This document shows, one piece after another, positions 8,060 to 17,163 of a DNA stretch of 35,350 nt. The notes below the pieces were generated by a model. That model was not told where the DNA came from, ran no database searches, and saw nothing but the letters and a program-made list of their open reading frames with translations. Every line of letters starts with the position of its first letter. Within the stretch, counting starts at the first letter, position 1. A program made the translations under genes and the position numbers. The DNA lies in NCBI GenBank assembly GCA_944364705.1, contig CALVWH010000003.1, positions 1 through 35,350 of the forward strand, read 5' to 3'. This DNA comes from an uncultured Bacilli bacterium. Lineage in GTDB: Bacteria > Bacillota_I > Bacilli_A > RF39 > UBA660.

Positions 8060-8392
8060 ATGGAAGCAAAAGCAGTTGCAAAAACACTTCGTATTGCACC
8101 TCGTAAAGCTCGTTTAGTTATAGATTTAATTAGAGGAAAAAGTGTTGTTGAAGCAGATACAATTTTAGCAAACATCAACAAAGAAGGAGCAAGACTTTCA
8201 AGAAAAGTTTTAACTTCTGCAGTTGCAAATGCGGAAAACAACCTAGGATTAGATAAAACAAAATTATATGTAAAAGAAGCCTATGTTAATGAAGGGCAAA
8301 CAATGAAAAGAATGAAATTTGGATCAAGAGGACATGTAGATCCTATCAAAAAGAGAACCAGTCATATAACAATTGTTGTAGGTGAAAAATAA
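8060..8392 (+). CDS. rplV: Large ribosomal subunit protein uL22
   Basis: 110 residues. The APRKARLVIDLIRGK start and the tunnel-lining hairpin with KRMKFGSRGHVDPIKKRTSH identify L22, which narrows the peptide tunnel. AGGGAGGAGG ribosome site. Confidence 0.97.
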   Translation: MEAKAVAKTLRIAPRKARLVIDLIRGKSVVEADTILANINKEGARLSRKVLTSAVANAENNLGLDKTKLYVKEAYVNEGQTMKRMKFGSRGHVDPIKKRTSHITIVVGEK

Positions 8393-8410
8393 GCAAAGGA
8401 GGTTTCATGG

Positions 8411-9097
8411 ATGGGACAAAAAGTTAGTCCAAATGGACTTAGATTGGGAATTAAAGGTCAAAACAAAACATGGCAATCAAATTGGTTTGCTGAAAAAGAT
8501 TTTGCAAAGTTCATTGAAAAAGATAATAAAATCAGAACATTCTTAGAAAAAAGATTAAAAGATGCATCTGTTTCTAGTATTTTGATTGATCGAATCAAAG
8601 ATAAAACAGAAGTTACCATCAATACAGCAAAACCAGGAGTTGTTATTGGACATGGTGGAGACGAAATTGAAAAAATCAGAAAAGATTTAGCAAAATTAGT
8701 AGACGAAAACGTTACAATTGCAATTAAAGAAATTAAAAATCCAGATATGGATGCAGCATTAGTCGCTGAAAATATTGCTCATCAAATTGAAAACAGAGTT
8801 TCATTCCGTATTGCTCAAAAAAGAGCGATTCGTAATACAATGAAAGCCGGAGCAAAAGGAATTAAAACTGCTGTTTCTGGTAGACTTGGTGGAGCAGATA
8901 TGGCGAGAACCGAAGGATATACAGAAGGAAATATTCCTCTTCATACTTTAAGAGCTGATATTGATTATGCTGTAAAAGAAGCAGACACAACTTATGGAAA
9001 AATTGGTGTCAAAGTATGGATCTACAAAGGTGAAATCCTTCCAGATAAGAAAAAAGAGGGAGGTAATGTAAATGGCAGTCATACCAAAAAGAACTAA
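8411..9097 (+). CDS. rpsC: Small ribosomal subunit protein uS3
   Basis: 228 residues, starting MGQKVSPNGLRLGI, with a KH domain carrying VVIGHGGDEIEKIRKDL. S3 forms part of the mRNA entry channel. The last 26 bases overlap rplP in a different frame. Confidence 0.97.
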   Translation: MGQKVSPNGLRLGIKGQNKTWQSNWFAEKDFAKFIEKDNKIRTFLEKRLKDASVSSILIDRIKDKTEVTINTAKPGVVIGHGGDEIEKIRKDLAKLVDENVTIAIKEIKNPDMDAALVAENIAHQIENRVSFRIAQKRAIRNTMKAGAKGIKTAVSGRLGGADMARTEGYTEGNIPLHTLRADIDYAVKEADTTYGKIGVKVWIYKGEILPDKKKEGGNVNGSHTKKN

Positions 9098-9503
9098 ATA
9101 TCGTAGACCTCATCGTTTAACTTATGAAGGAAAAGCCAAAGGAAATACTTCTCTTCATTTTGGAGAATATGGATTAAAGGCTGAAGAAGGTTCTTACATT
9201 ACACAAAACCAAATTGAAGCAGCTCGTGTAGCGATGACTCGTTATATGAAACGTGGTGGAAAAGTATGGATTAATATTTTTCCTCATTGGTCACTTACGA
9301 AAAAACCATTAGAAACTCGTATGGGTAAAGGAAAAGGTGCACCAGAAGAATGGGTTGCTGTTGTTAAAAAAGGAAAAATTATGTTTGAAGTTGGAGGCGT
9401 TTCAGAAGAAATCGCAAGGGAAGCCTTACGTTTAGCTATGCACAAGCTTCCAATTAAATGTAAATTTGTAAAAAAAGAAAGTGGTGAAGCTTGTGAAAAT
9501 TAG
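9072..9503 (+). CDS. rplP: Large ribosomal subunit protein uL16
   Basis: 143 residues with the L16 features PKRTKYRRPHR at the start and ETRMGKGKGAPEEWVAVVK. It contacts the A-site tRNA region. The start lies 26 bases inside rpsC, after GAGGGAGG. Confidence 0.97.
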   Translation: MAVIPKRTKYRRPHRLTYEGKAKGNTSLHFGEYGLKAEEGSYITQNQIEAARVAMTRYMKRGGKVWINIFPHWSLTKKPLETRMGKGKGAPEEWVAVVKKGKIMFEVGGVSEEIAREALRLAMHKLPIKCKFVKKESGEACEN

Positions 9504-9681
9504 TGAAATCAGAGAATTAACAAACGAAGATTTAAACAACAAAATTGCTGAAGCCAAAAAAGAATTATTAAATTTACGTTTTAGTAAAGCTAGTGGAAAT
9601 TTAGAAAAACAAGCACGTATTAAAGAACTTAGAAAACAAGTAGCACGGATGAAAACCGTTTTACGGGAAAGAGAAATATAG
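9493..9681 (+). CDS. rpmC: Large ribosomal subunit protein uL29
   Basis: I chose the GTG at 9493 (MKISEIRELTNEDL), which gives the usual length of about 62 residues and aligns with family starts. The GTG codons at 9481 and 9484 would add residues not seen in L29. It overlaps the end of rplP by 11 bases. The NLRFSKASGNLEKQARIKEL stretch is diagnostic. Confidence 0.93.
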   Translation: MKISEIRELTNEDLNNKIAEAKKELLNLRFSKASGNLEKQARIKELRKQVARMKTVLREREI

Positions 9682-9690
9682 GAGGTATAT

Positions 9691-9945
9691 ATGGAGAAAA
9701 AAGCTCGAGAATTAGTTGGAAAAGTCGTAAGTGCAAAAGATAAAACAATCCATGTTTTAATCGAAACTTACAAAGTCGATCCATTATACAAAAAACGTGT
9801 AAAATATTCTAAAAAATATGCAGCACATGATGAAAAAAATATTGCTAAAGTTGGAGATAAAGTCCGTATTGCGGAAACTAGACCATTATCAAAAACAAAA
9901 AGATATCGTTTAGTAGAAATTGTCGAAAAGGCAATCATTTTATAA
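9691..9945 (+). CDS. rpsQ: Small ribosomal subunit protein uS17
   Basis: 84 residues with the S17 motifs GKVVSAKDKTIHVLIE and VGDKVRIAETRPLSKTKRYRL. It binds early to 16S rRNA helix 11. Confidence 0.97.
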   Translation: MEKKARELVGKVVSAKDKTIHVLIETYKVDPLYKKRVKYSKKYAAHDEKNIAKVGDKVRIAETRPLSKTKRYRLVEIVEKAIIL

Positions 9946-9969
9946 ACCGAATGATAAGGAGGATTTCAT

Positions 9970-10344
9970 ATGATTCAACAAGAAAGCCGTCTAAAAGTTG
10001 CTGACAATTCGGGTGCTCGTGAACTATCAGTCATTCGTGTACTTGGTGGAAGCAAAGTTAAGACAGGAAATATTGGAGATATTGTTGTAGCAACAGTTAA
10101 AAAAGCAATCCCAAATGGAACCATTGGAAAAGGAAAAGTTGTAAAAGCTGTTGTTGTACGTACAAAAGCTGGTTTGAGAAGAGAAGATGGATCTTATATT
10201 AAATTTGATGATAATGCTGCAGTTATTATTAAAAGTAGAGAAGATAAGACTCCAGTTGGAACTCGTGTTTTCGGACCAGTTGCACGCGAACTTCGCGATA
10301 AAGATTTTATGAAAATTGTATCACTTGCGAAAGAAGTGTTATAG
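9970..10344 (+). CDS. rplN: Large ribosomal subunit protein uL14
   Basis: 124 residues, beginning MIQQESRLKVADNSGARE and carrying FGPVARELRDKDFMKIVSLA near the end. Normal length. Confidence 0.98.
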   Translation: MIQQESRLKVADNSGARELSVIRVLGGSKVKTGNIGDIVVATVKKAIPNGTIGKGKVVKAVVVRTKAGLRREDGSYIKFDDNAAVIIKSREDKTPVGTRVFGPVARELRDKDFMKIVSLAKEVL

Positions 10345-10358
10345 TTTGGAGGGAAAAC

Positions 10359-10667
10359 ATGAATTTAAAAGTTGGCGATAAAGTTGTTGTTATTTCCGGA
10401 AAAGATAGAGGAAAAGAAGGAAAAATAACAAAAGTCTTAAGACAAGAAAACAGAGTTATCGTAGAAGGTGTTAACGTTTGTAAGAAACACATCAAAGGAA
10501 ATGGACAAACACCAGGAAGTATCGAAGAAATCGAAAGACCAATTCATGCGTCAAATGTTATGATTGTTGATCCAAAAACAGGAAAAAGAACAAGAATTGG
10601 TCATCAAGTAAATAAAGATGGAAAAAAAGTTAGAGTAGCAAAAAAATCAGGGAAAGAACTTGATTAG
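10359..10667 (+). CDS. rplX: Large ribosomal subunit protein uL24
   Basis: 102 residues with the KOW motif VGDKVVVISGKDRGKEGKI (about 5-23) and the GVNVCKKHIKGN stretch. It starts 50S assembly. Confidence 0.97.
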   Translation: MNLKVGDKVVVISGKDRGKEGKITKVLRQENRVIVEGVNVCKKHIKGNGQTPGSIEEIERPIHASNVMIVDPKTGKRTRIGHQVNKDGKKVRVAKKSGKELD

Positions 10668-10685
10668 TAGAAGGAGGGTAATACT

Positions 10686-11225
10686 ATGGACCGCCTAAAA
10701 GAAAAATACAATAACGAAATCGTAGCAGATTTAATGAAAAAATATAATTATTCTAGTGTCATGGAAGTTCCAAAATTAGAAAAAATTGTTGTTAACATGG
10801 GAGTTGGAGATGCAACTCAAAACAGCAAACTTTTAGAAGCTGCAATGAAAGATTTAGAATTAATTACTGGTCAAAAAGCTGTTGCAACAAAAGCAAAAAA
10901 AGCAATTGCAGGATTTAAAGTTCGTGAAGGACAAGCAATCGGATGCAAAGTAACTTTAAGAGGAGATAATATGTACAACTTCTTAGATAAGTTAATCAGT
11001 ATTACACTTCCTCGTGTAAGGGACTTCCGTGGACTTTCACCAAAAGCTTTTGATGGACGTGGAAACTATACTATAGGACTTACAGAACAATTAATTTTTC
11101 AAGAAATCAATTATGATGATGTTGTAAAAGTTCGTGGGCTTGATGTTGTATTAGTTACAACAGCAAAAACAAACGAAGAAGCATACGATCTTTTAAAAGG
11201 TTTCGGAATACCTTTTAAGAAATAG
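10686..11225 (+). CDS. rplE: Large ribosomal subunit protein uL5
   Basis: 179 residues, full length, with KIVVNMGVGDA, the P-site loop region and RDFRGLSPKAFDGRGNYT. It binds 5S rRNA. Confidence 0.98.
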   Translation: MDRLKEKYNNEIVADLMKKYNYSSVMEVPKLEKIVVNMGVGDATQNSKLLEAAMKDLELITGQKAVATKAKKAIAGFKVREGQAIGCKVTLRGDNMYNFLDKLISITLPRVRDFRGLSPKAFDGRGNYTIGLTEQLIFQEINYDDVVKVRGLDVVLVTTAKTNEEAYDLLKGFGIPFKK

Positions 11226-11246
11226 CTCTAAAATAAGGAGGATTTT

Positions 11247-11432
11247 ATGGCAAAAACAAGTATGAAAGTAAAAGCTAGTCGTACTCCTAAATACAAAGTT
11301 CGTGCATATACAAGATGTTCTCGTTGTGGAAGACCACATGCGGTACTTAAAAAATATGGAATATGCCGTATTTGTTTTAGAGAACTAGCATATAAAGGAC
11401 AAATACCAGGTGTAAAAAAATCAAGCTGGTAA
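11247..11432 (+). CDS. rpsN: Small ribosomal subunit protein uS14, zinc type
   Basis: 61 residues with two CxxC pairs (CSRC and CRIC), so it is the short zinc-ribbon form of S14, as in the spc operon of Gram-positives. It ends in the usual PGVKKSSW. Confidence 0.97.
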   Translation: MAKTSMKVKASRTPKYKVRAYTRCSRCGRPHAVLKKYGICRICFRELAYKGQIPGVKKSSW

Positions 11433-11450
11433 AATCGAAGGGAGGATAAT

Positions 11451-11849
11451 ATGGTAGTGTCTGATCCAATCGCAGATATGCTTACGAGAATTCGTAATGC
11501 AAATCAAATGAGATATAAAGAAGTTGAAATACCTGCTTCCAATATGAAAAAAGCAATCGCAAATATTTTAAAAGAAACAGGATTTATTAAAGATTTCAAA
11601 ATTAAGAAGAATGATGTACAAGATGTTATCGTACTTAGCTTAAAGTATGGAGATAAAAAAGAACGTGTAATTACTGGACTTAAAAGAATCAGTAAACCAG
11701 GATTACGTGTTTATGCGAAAGCAGAAGAAGTTCCTAAAGTTTTAAACGGACTAGGAATCGCTATTATTTCAACATCTAAAGGAGTTATGACAGACAAAGA
11801 AGCTCGTAAAAATAATTTAGGTGGAGAAGTATTAGCATATATTTGGTAG
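11451..11849 (+). CDS. rpsH: Small ribosomal subunit protein uS8
   Basis: 132 residues with DPIADMLTRIRNAN at the start and STSKGVMTDKEARKNNLGGE near the end, the 16S helix 21-binding part. Confidence 0.98.
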   Translation: MVVSDPIADMLTRIRNANQMRYKEVEIPASNMKKAIANILKETGFIKDFKIKKNDVQDVIVLSLKYGDKKERVITGLKRISKPGLRVYAKAEEVPKVLNGLGIAIISTSKGVMTDKEARKNNLGGEVLAYIW

Positions 11850-11868
11850 AAAGTTAGGAGGGAAAAAA

Positions 11869-12402
11869 ATGAGTCGTATCGGAAATAGAATACTAAATGT
11901 TCCTGAAAACGTAACGGTAACCGTAAATGGAAATGAAGTTACTGTAAAAGGTCCAAAAGGAGAACTTTCTACTAAGGTAAATGACGGAATTACGGTAACC
12001 GTTAATGACGGAGTGGTTAAAGTAGAACGTAAAGACGATACCGTAAAGAATTTTCATGGAACAATGAATGCACTTATTGCAAATATGATCAAAGGTGTTT
12101 CTGAAGGATTTGTAAAACAATTAGAAGCCGTTGGTGTTGGATATCGTTTTACATTAAAAGGAAATACACTTGTATTAAACTTAGGAAAATCACATCCAGA
12201 AGAAGTTGAAATACCTGCAGACATTCAGGTAGAAGTTCCAAGCAATACCGAACTTACCATTCGTGGATGTAATAAAGAAAAAGTTGGAGAATTTGCAGCC
12301 AATATTAGAAAATTAAGACAACCAGAACCTTATAAAGGAAAAGGAATTCGTTATAAAGATGAACATATCCGTCGTAAAGTTGGAAAGAAAGCATCAAAAT
12401 AA
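11869..12402 (+). CDS. rplF: Large ribosomal subunit protein uL6
   Basis: 177 residues, starting MSRIGNRILNVPENV, with the C-terminal signature EPYKGKGIRYKDEHIRRKVGK. L6 supports the GTPase-associated region near the sarcin-ricin loop. Confidence 0.98.
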   Translation: MSRIGNRILNVPENVTVTVNGNEVTVKGPKGELSTKVNDGITVTVNDGVVKVERKDDTVKNFHGTMNALIANMIKGVSEGFVKQLEAVGVGYRFTLKGNTLVLNLGKSHPEEVEIPADIQVEVPSNTELTIRGCNKEKVGEFAANIRKLRQPEPYKGKGIRYKDEHIRRKVGKKASK

Positions 12403-12424
12403 TTAAAGTAAAGGAGATTTTACT

Positions 12425-12787
12425 ATGATAAAAAAAGTAGTACGTAATGATGTGCGTAAAGCTAGACACAAAAGAGTAAGAGAAAAAGTCATAGGAACTA
12501 CACAAATACCTCGTCTTAATGTGTTTAGATCAAATAGTAATATTTTTGCTCAAATCATCGATGACGAAAAAGGAATTACTTTAGTTAGCGCTTCTTCTAT
12601 CGACAAAGAATTAAAATTAGAAAATGGTGGAAATGTAGAAGCTGCAACAAAAGTAGGAGAATTACTTGCAAAAAGAGCAAAAGAAGCAAAAATTGAAAAA
12701 GTTGTTTTTGATAGAGGTGGATACCTATATCATGGACGTGTAAAAGCTTTAGCAGAAGCTGCACGTGAAAATGGATTAGATTTCTAA
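12425..12787 (+). CDS. rplR: Large ribosomal subunit protein uL18
   Basis: 120 residues with PRLNVFRSNSNIFAQIIDD and FDRGGYLYHGRVKALAEAAR. It binds 5S rRNA together with L5. Confidence 0.97.
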   Translation: MIKKVVRNDVRKARHKRVREKVIGTTQIPRLNVFRSNSNIFAQIIDDEKGITLVSASSIDKELKLENGGNVEAATKVGELLAKRAKEAKIEKVVFDRGGYLYHGRVKALAEAARENGLDF

Positions 12788-12799
12788 GGAGGGTATTGA

Positions 12800-13303
12800 A
12801 TGGAAAAAAGAAGAAGAGAATCACGCCCAAAACAATATGAAGATGACGTTCTTGATATTAAAAGAGTTACAAAAGTAACAAAAGGTGGTCGTCGTTTCCG
12901 TTTCGCAGCAACCGTTGTTGTTGGAGATCGTAACGGAAAAGTAGGGCTTGGTACTGGAAAAGCAAACGAAGTTCCAGATGCAATTAAAAAAGCAATTCAA
13001 GCTGCTACAAAAAATGTGATTACTGTATCAATTGTCAATGGAACAATTCCACATGAAGCAATTGGGGTTCGCAGTGCCTCTCGTGTTCTTTTAAAACCAG
13101 CAGGAAAAGGAACTGGAGTTAAAGCAGGTGGATCTGTAAGAGCAGTTCTTGAAATGGCTGGAATAAAAGATATTTTATCAAAATCACTTGGTTCAAATAC
13201 CAAAATTAATACAGCTTATGCAACATTAGAAGCATTAAAAATGCAAAAAACAGCAGAAGAAATTGCACGTTTACGTGGTAAAAAAGTGGAGGAGATCTTA
13301 TAA
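12800..13303 (+). CDS. rpsE: Small ribosomal subunit protein uS5
   Basis: 167 residues with the S5 double-stranded RNA-binding part KGGRRFRFAATVVVGDRNGK and LKPAGKGTGVKAGGSVRAV. Its stop shares a base with the rplO start, leaving no room for rpmD, which usually sits here. Confidence 0.98.
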   Translation: MEKRRRESRPKQYEDDVLDIKRVTKVTKGGRRFRFAATVVVGDRNGKVGLGTGKANEVPDAIKKAIQAATKNVITVSIVNGTIPHEAIGVRSASRVLLKPAGKGTGVKAGGSVRAVLEMAGIKDILSKSLGSNTKINTAYATLEALKMQKTAEEIARLRGKKVEEIL

Positions 13304-13746
13304 TGAAATTACATACATTAAAACCAAATGAAGGTTCAAGAAAATCTCCTATGATCGTTGGTCGTGGACCAGGTAGTGGAAAAGGAAAAACTTCTGGAAG
13401 AGGAGAAAAAGGACAAAAAGCTAGAAGTGGATATAGTCATAAACCTGGATTTGAAGGAGGACAATTACCACTTTATCGTAGATTACCAAAACGTGGATTT
13501 AAAAATGCACTTTTCAAAAAAACATATGCTGTAATTAATTTAAGTGATTTAAATAAATTTGATAATGGTGCAACCGTTTCACCAGAAATCTTAAAAGAAA
13601 TGGGAATCATCAAGAAAGAACTTGATGGAATTAAAGTTTTAGGAAATGGAACTTTAGAGAAAAAATTAACGGTCAAAGCAAATAAATTTTCTACAACTGC
13701 AAAGGAACAAATAGAAAAATTAGGTGGAAAAGCTGAGGTGATCTAA
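13303..13746 (+). CDS. rplO: Large ribosomal subunit protein uL15
   Basis: 147 residues with the glycine-rich N-terminal arm containing GRGPGSGKGKTSGRGEKGQK and FEGGQLPLYRRLPKRGF. It directly follows rpsE by a TAATG overlap. Confidence 0.98.
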   Translation: MKLHTLKPNEGSRKSPMIVGRGPGSGKGKTSGRGEKGQKARSGYSHKPGFEGGQLPLYRRLPKRGFKNALFKKTYAVINLSDLNKFDNGATVSPEILKEMGIIKKELDGIKVLGNGTLEKKLTVKANKFSTTAKEQIEKLGGKAEVI

Positions 13747-13748
13747 TT

Positions 13749-15023
13749 ATGTTCGCCCAATTAAAGCTTATATTCAACAAAAAAAACAAAGAATTAAGAA
13801 ATCGAATTTTATTTACCTTTTTATGTTTATTTGTATTTAAACTTGGAACATCGATTATTGTTCCAGGAGTAGATACCACTGGACTTGGTGATCATTTAGG
13901 TTTTTTAGAACTCGTTAATGCCATGGGTGGAGGAGCAATGGAAAAATTTTCCGTTCTAGCTCTTGGTGTTATGCCATATATTACCGCATCCATTGTTATT
14001 CAATTGCTATCCATGTTAGATATTATTCCATATCTATCTGAACTTAGCAAACAAGGTGGTGTTGGTAGAAGCAAGCTAAATCAAATTACTAGAATTTTAG
14101 GAATTGTTTTAGCATTCATCCAAGGATATATGTTATCCTTTACCTTTATTCCAAATGGAAATCCATTAGATTACATGATGTTTGCAACCGTTTTAACGGC
14201 AGGGACTTGTTTCCTTTTATGGATTGCAGATCAAATTACCGCGAAAGGTGTAGGAAATGGAACGTCTTTAATTATCATGGCAGGAATTATCGCAACCTTA
14301 CCATCGATGTTTAAAGATGCCTATAACAGTTTAATGACAATCGGAGATTTACAACAAACTTTATTTGGTGCTACTAAATTTGCTCTTTTTGTCATTGTAT
14401 ATTTAATCATTGTACTTGGTGTTGTTTATGTGGAATTATCCGAAAGAAGAATTCCAATTCAATATGCAAACAAAACCAATAGTGTCTATGGCGCAAATAA
14501 AAACTATATGCCTTTTAAATTAAATTCTGCAGGAGTTATGCCTGTTATCTTTGCATCTGCATTAATTTCCATTCCTGGATTAATCGCAATGTTTCTAAAA
14601 AACGATAACTTTAATTTATTTGTTAGTAAATATTTGTCAATTTCTTCTGGCGTTGGATTTGTCCTATATATCATTTTCATTTTAATTTTCGCTTATATTT
14701 ATACCTTTATGGCAATGAAACCAAAAGATATATCAGAAAATCTAAGCAAAAGTGGAGGATTTATTCCAGGAATTCGTCCAGGAGAAGAAACCATAAAATA
14801 TTTAACCAAAACATTAAAAAGAATTACCTTTGTAGGAGCTACATTCTTAGCGATTATTGCCGCTTTACCTATGATTTTTAATGTCTTTACAGAACTTCCA
14901 AGCAGTGTTAGTGTTGGAGGAACCGGACTTTTAATCGTCGTAGGAGTAGCACTAGAAACTTATAAACAAATTACTAGTAAGTTAAAAACAACCGAATATG
15001 TTAGAGGAAGAAGGCGTAGATAA
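13749..15023 (+). CDS. secY: Protein translocase subunit SecY
   Basis: 424 residues with about ten membrane segments. The first has KLGTSIIVPGVD and the plug region follows. GVMPYITASIVIQLL, ITAKGVGNGTSLIIMAGI and the cytosolic loop with GGFIPGIRPGEET are family hallmarks. SecY is the membrane pore for Sec export and insertion. It starts 2 bases after rplO. Confidence 0.98.
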   Translation: MFAQLKLIFNKKNKELRNRILFTFLCLFVFKLGTSIIVPGVDTTGLGDHLGFLELVNAMGGGAMEKFSVLALGVMPYITASIVIQLLSMLDIIPYLSELSKQGGVGRSKLNQITRILGIVLAFIQGYMLSFTFIPNGNPLDYMMFATVLTAGTCFLLWIADQITAKGVGNGTSLIIMAGIIATLPSMFKDAYNSLMTIGDLQQTLFGATKFALFVIVYLIIVLGVVYVELSERRIPIQYANKTNSVYGANKNYMPFKLNSAGVMPVIFASALISIPGLIAMFLKNDNFNLFVSKYLSISSGVGFVLYIIFILIFAYIYTFMAMKPKDISENLSKSGGFIPGIRPGEETIKYLTKTLKRITFVGATFLAIIAALPMIFNVFTELPSSVSVGGTGLLIVVGVALETYKQITSKLKTTEYVRGRRRR

Positions 15024-15674
15024 ATGAACATCTTATTTATCGCGCCACCTGCTGCAGGAAAAGGAACTTGCTCAAAAATATTAGGGGATCGTTATCATTT
15101 AAAACATATCTCAACCGGAGATCTACTTCGAGAAGAAGCTAGAAAAAATCCATTCCTAAAGAAAAAAATGGAAGAAGGAACTTTGATTGAAGATGGAACC
15201 GTTCTTTCTTTATTAAAAAAGAAATTAATGAGTACCATGGATTCCGCTGGACGAATTTTTGATGGATTTCCAAGAAATCTATCACAAGCAGAAGCGTTTG
15301 ATGAAATTCTTCATTCTTTAGGAGAAAAAGTTGATTATGTTTTCTTATTAGATTTAAAAAAAGATGTTTGTGAAAAAAGAATCCTTTATCGTCTTTCATG
15401 TCCACAATGTGGAAGAGTTTATAATCGTGAGGTTTTGTCACGAAAACCAAGTCAAGAGGGACTTTGTGATGATTGTCACTGCTCTTTAATAAAAAGAGAA
15501 GATGATAATAAAGAAACTTTTGAAAAACGTTTTGAAACTTATGAAAAGGAAACAAAACCGTTGCTTTCCTATTATGAAAATAAGAAAAATCTTTATAAAA
15601 TAAATGCCGATCGGGATACTGAAGAAATTATAAAAGATATGATAAATCTTTTGGAGCAAAAAAAATATGATTAG
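15024..15674 (+). CDS. adk: Adenylate kinase with zinc-binding LID
   Basis: 216 residues. It interconverts ATP + AMP and 2 ADP. The AMP-binding STGDLLREE and the DGFPRNLSQAEAF segments are standard. The LID has CPQC and CDDC pairs (about residues 127-153), so it should bind zinc. The P-loop reads APPAAGKGT (residues 7-15) where most adenylate kinases have GxPGxGKGT; both flexible glycines are alanine. It follows the secY stop without a gap, and its end overlaps map by 8 bases. Confidence 0.95.
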   Translation: MNILFIAPPAAGKGTCSKILGDRYHLKHISTGDLLREEARKNPFLKKKMEEGTLIEDGTVLSLLKKKLMSTMDSAGRIFDGFPRNLSQAEAFDEILHSLGEKVDYVFLLDLKKDVCEKRILYRLSCPQCGRVYNREVLSRKPSQEGLCDDCHCSLIKREDDNKETFEKRFETYEKETKPLLSYYENKKNLYKINADRDTEEIIKDMINLLEQKKYD

Positions 15675-16413
15675 TATTAAAACAAAGCGAGAAATCGAAC
15701 TTTTGCGAAAAGCTGGAGAAATTACTGGGAAAACCCATCGCTATTTAGAAAAATTTATTAAACCAGGAATTACGACAAAAGAACTTGATAAACTAGCTTA
15801 TGATTTTATTATAAAAGAAAATGCAACCCCTTCTTTTTTACATTATGATGGTTTTCCTGCAAGTATTTGCACTTCGATCAACGATGAAGTAGTACATGGA
15901 ATTCCATCCAATCGTAAACTAAAAGAAGGAGACATTATATCTTTAGATATTGGGGCATGTTATAAAGGATATCATGGAGATTCTGCTTGGACTTATCCAG
16001 TAGGAAAAATTTCTGATGAAAAGAAAGCTTTATTAGAATATACCGAAAAATCTTTATATGAAGGTCTTTCTGCAATTCATAATGGAGCTCATATTGGAGA
16101 TATTGGCGAAAAAGTTGAAACCTATGCAAAGAAACATCATTTAGGAGTTGTTCGTGAACTTGTTGGACATGGTGTTGGAAGTAATGTTCATGAAATGCCA
16201 GATGTTCCAAATTATGGAAAAGCAAATACTGGTCCTTTATTAAAAGAAGGAATGGTTATCGCGGTAGAACCTATGTTAAATTTAGGTACCGAAGAAATTA
16301 GTATCTTAGACGATGGATGGACAATTGTGACCGATGATGGAAAACCATCTGCACATTTTGAACACACGGTTTTAGTTACAAAAGATGGATATGAAATATT
16401 AACAAAGAGGTGA
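15667..16413 (+). CDS. map: Type I methionine aminopeptidase
   Basis: 248 residues. It removes the initiator methionine. The metal-binding set is visible: D in SLDIGACYKGYHGDSAWT (two aspartates), H in GHGVGSNVHEMP, E in VIAVEPML and E in FEHTVLV. Normal length. The stop TGA is followed at once by TAA, a natural double stop. Confidence 0.97.
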   Translation: MISIKTKREIELLRKAGEITGKTHRYLEKFIKPGITTKELDKLAYDFIIKENATPSFLHYDGFPASICTSINDEVVHGIPSNRKLKEGDIISLDIGACYKGYHGDSAWTYPVGKISDEKKALLEYTEKSLYEGLSAIHNGAHIGDIGEKVETYAKKHHLGVVRELVGHGVGSNVHEMPDVPNYGKANTGPLLKEGMVIAVEPMLNLGTEEISILDDGWTIVTDDGKPSAHFEHTVLVTKDGYEILTKR

Positions 16414-16417
16414 TAAA

Positions 16418-16633
16418 ATGGCTAAGAGTGATACGATTGAAGTAGAAGGAAAAGTAATTGATAAATTACCAAACGGAGAATTTAAAGTAGAACTTGTAAA
16501 TAAACATACTGTAATTGCTCACGTTTCTGGTAAAATCCGTATGAACTTTATTCGCATTTTACCAGGGGATACAGTAAAAGTTGAACTTTCAACTTATGAT
16601 TTAACACGTGGGAGAATAACCTATAGAAAGTAG
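16418..16633 (+). CDS. infA: Translation initiation factor IF-1
   Basis: 71 residues, an OB-fold protein with DTIEVEGKVIDKLPNGEFKV and the C-terminal DLTRGRITYRK. It blocks the 30S A site during initiation. Confidence 0.97.
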   Translation: MAKSDTIEVEGKVIDKLPNGEFKVELVNKHTVIAHVSGKIRMNFIRILPGDTVKVELSTYDLTRGRITYRK

Positions 16634-16644
16634 GAGGATTATTT

Positions 16645-16758
16645 ATGAAAGTAAGGGCATCAGTTAAAAAGATGTGCAAAAATTGTAAAATTATTAGAAG
16701 AAAAGGGAAAGTACGTGTTATTTGTACCGACCCAAAACACAAACAAAGACAAGGTTAG
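16645..16758 (+). CDS. rpmJ: Large ribosomal subunit protein bL36
   Basis: A 37-codon gene in the infA-rpsM gap, behind TAGGAGG. The product begins MKVRASVKKMCKNCK and ends in CTDPKHKQRQG, so the zinc ligands (two Cys in CKNC, then Cys and His) are all present. This is the usual place and size of the zinc form of L36. Confidence 0.96.
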   Translation: MKVRASVKKMCKNCKIIRRKGKVRVICTDPKHKQRQG

Positions 16759-16773
16759 TAGGAGGCGAAAAAT

Positions 16774-17139
16774 ATGGCACGTATTAAAGGTGTAGATATA
16801 CCAAATAATAAAAGAATTGAGATAGCTTTAACTTATATTTATGGAATTGGAAGAAGTTTATCAAATCGCATTTTAAAAGATGCAAACGTCGATCCAAATA
16901 AAAAAGCTGGAGATTTGTCAAATGAAGAATTAGTTCTTATTCGTAACGAAGTAAATAAATACCCAACAGAAGGTGATTTACGTCGTGAAGTAAATATGAA
17001 CATTAAAACAAAAATGGAAATTAACTCTTATCAAGGAACTCGCCATAAAAAAGGATTACCAGTAAGAGGACAAAGAACAAATCGTAACGCTAGAACTCGT
17101 AAGGGTAAAGGAAAAACAATTGCCAATAAGAAAAAATAA
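16774..17139 (+). CDS. rpsM: Small ribosomal subunit protein uS13
   Basis: 121 residues, starting MARIKGVDIPNNKR, with the helix-two-turn-helix part YIYGIGRS and the tail GLPVRGQRTNRNARTRKG. It sits in the 30S head near tRNA. Confidence 0.98.
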   Translation: MARIKGVDIPNNKRIEIALTYIYGIGRSLSNRILKDANVDPNKKAGDLSNEELVLIRNEVNKYPTEGDLRREVNMNIKTKMEINSYQGTRHKKGLPVRGQRTNRNARTRKGKGKTIANKKK

Positions 17140-17163
17140 TATAAGTAAAAGGAGGTTATAAAC

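Noticed and set aside
15139..15555. A 138-codon open frame on the minus strand across adk.
   Set aside because: It is antisense to a well-conserved gene, rich in Phe, Leu and His as expected of a shadow frame, and has no ribosome site.
16408..16416. TGA followed at once by TAA at the end of map, which could mean TGA is read as Trp.
   Set aside because: Trp residues throughout are encoded by TGG, and TGA also ends the gene at 29495, so the standard code fits.
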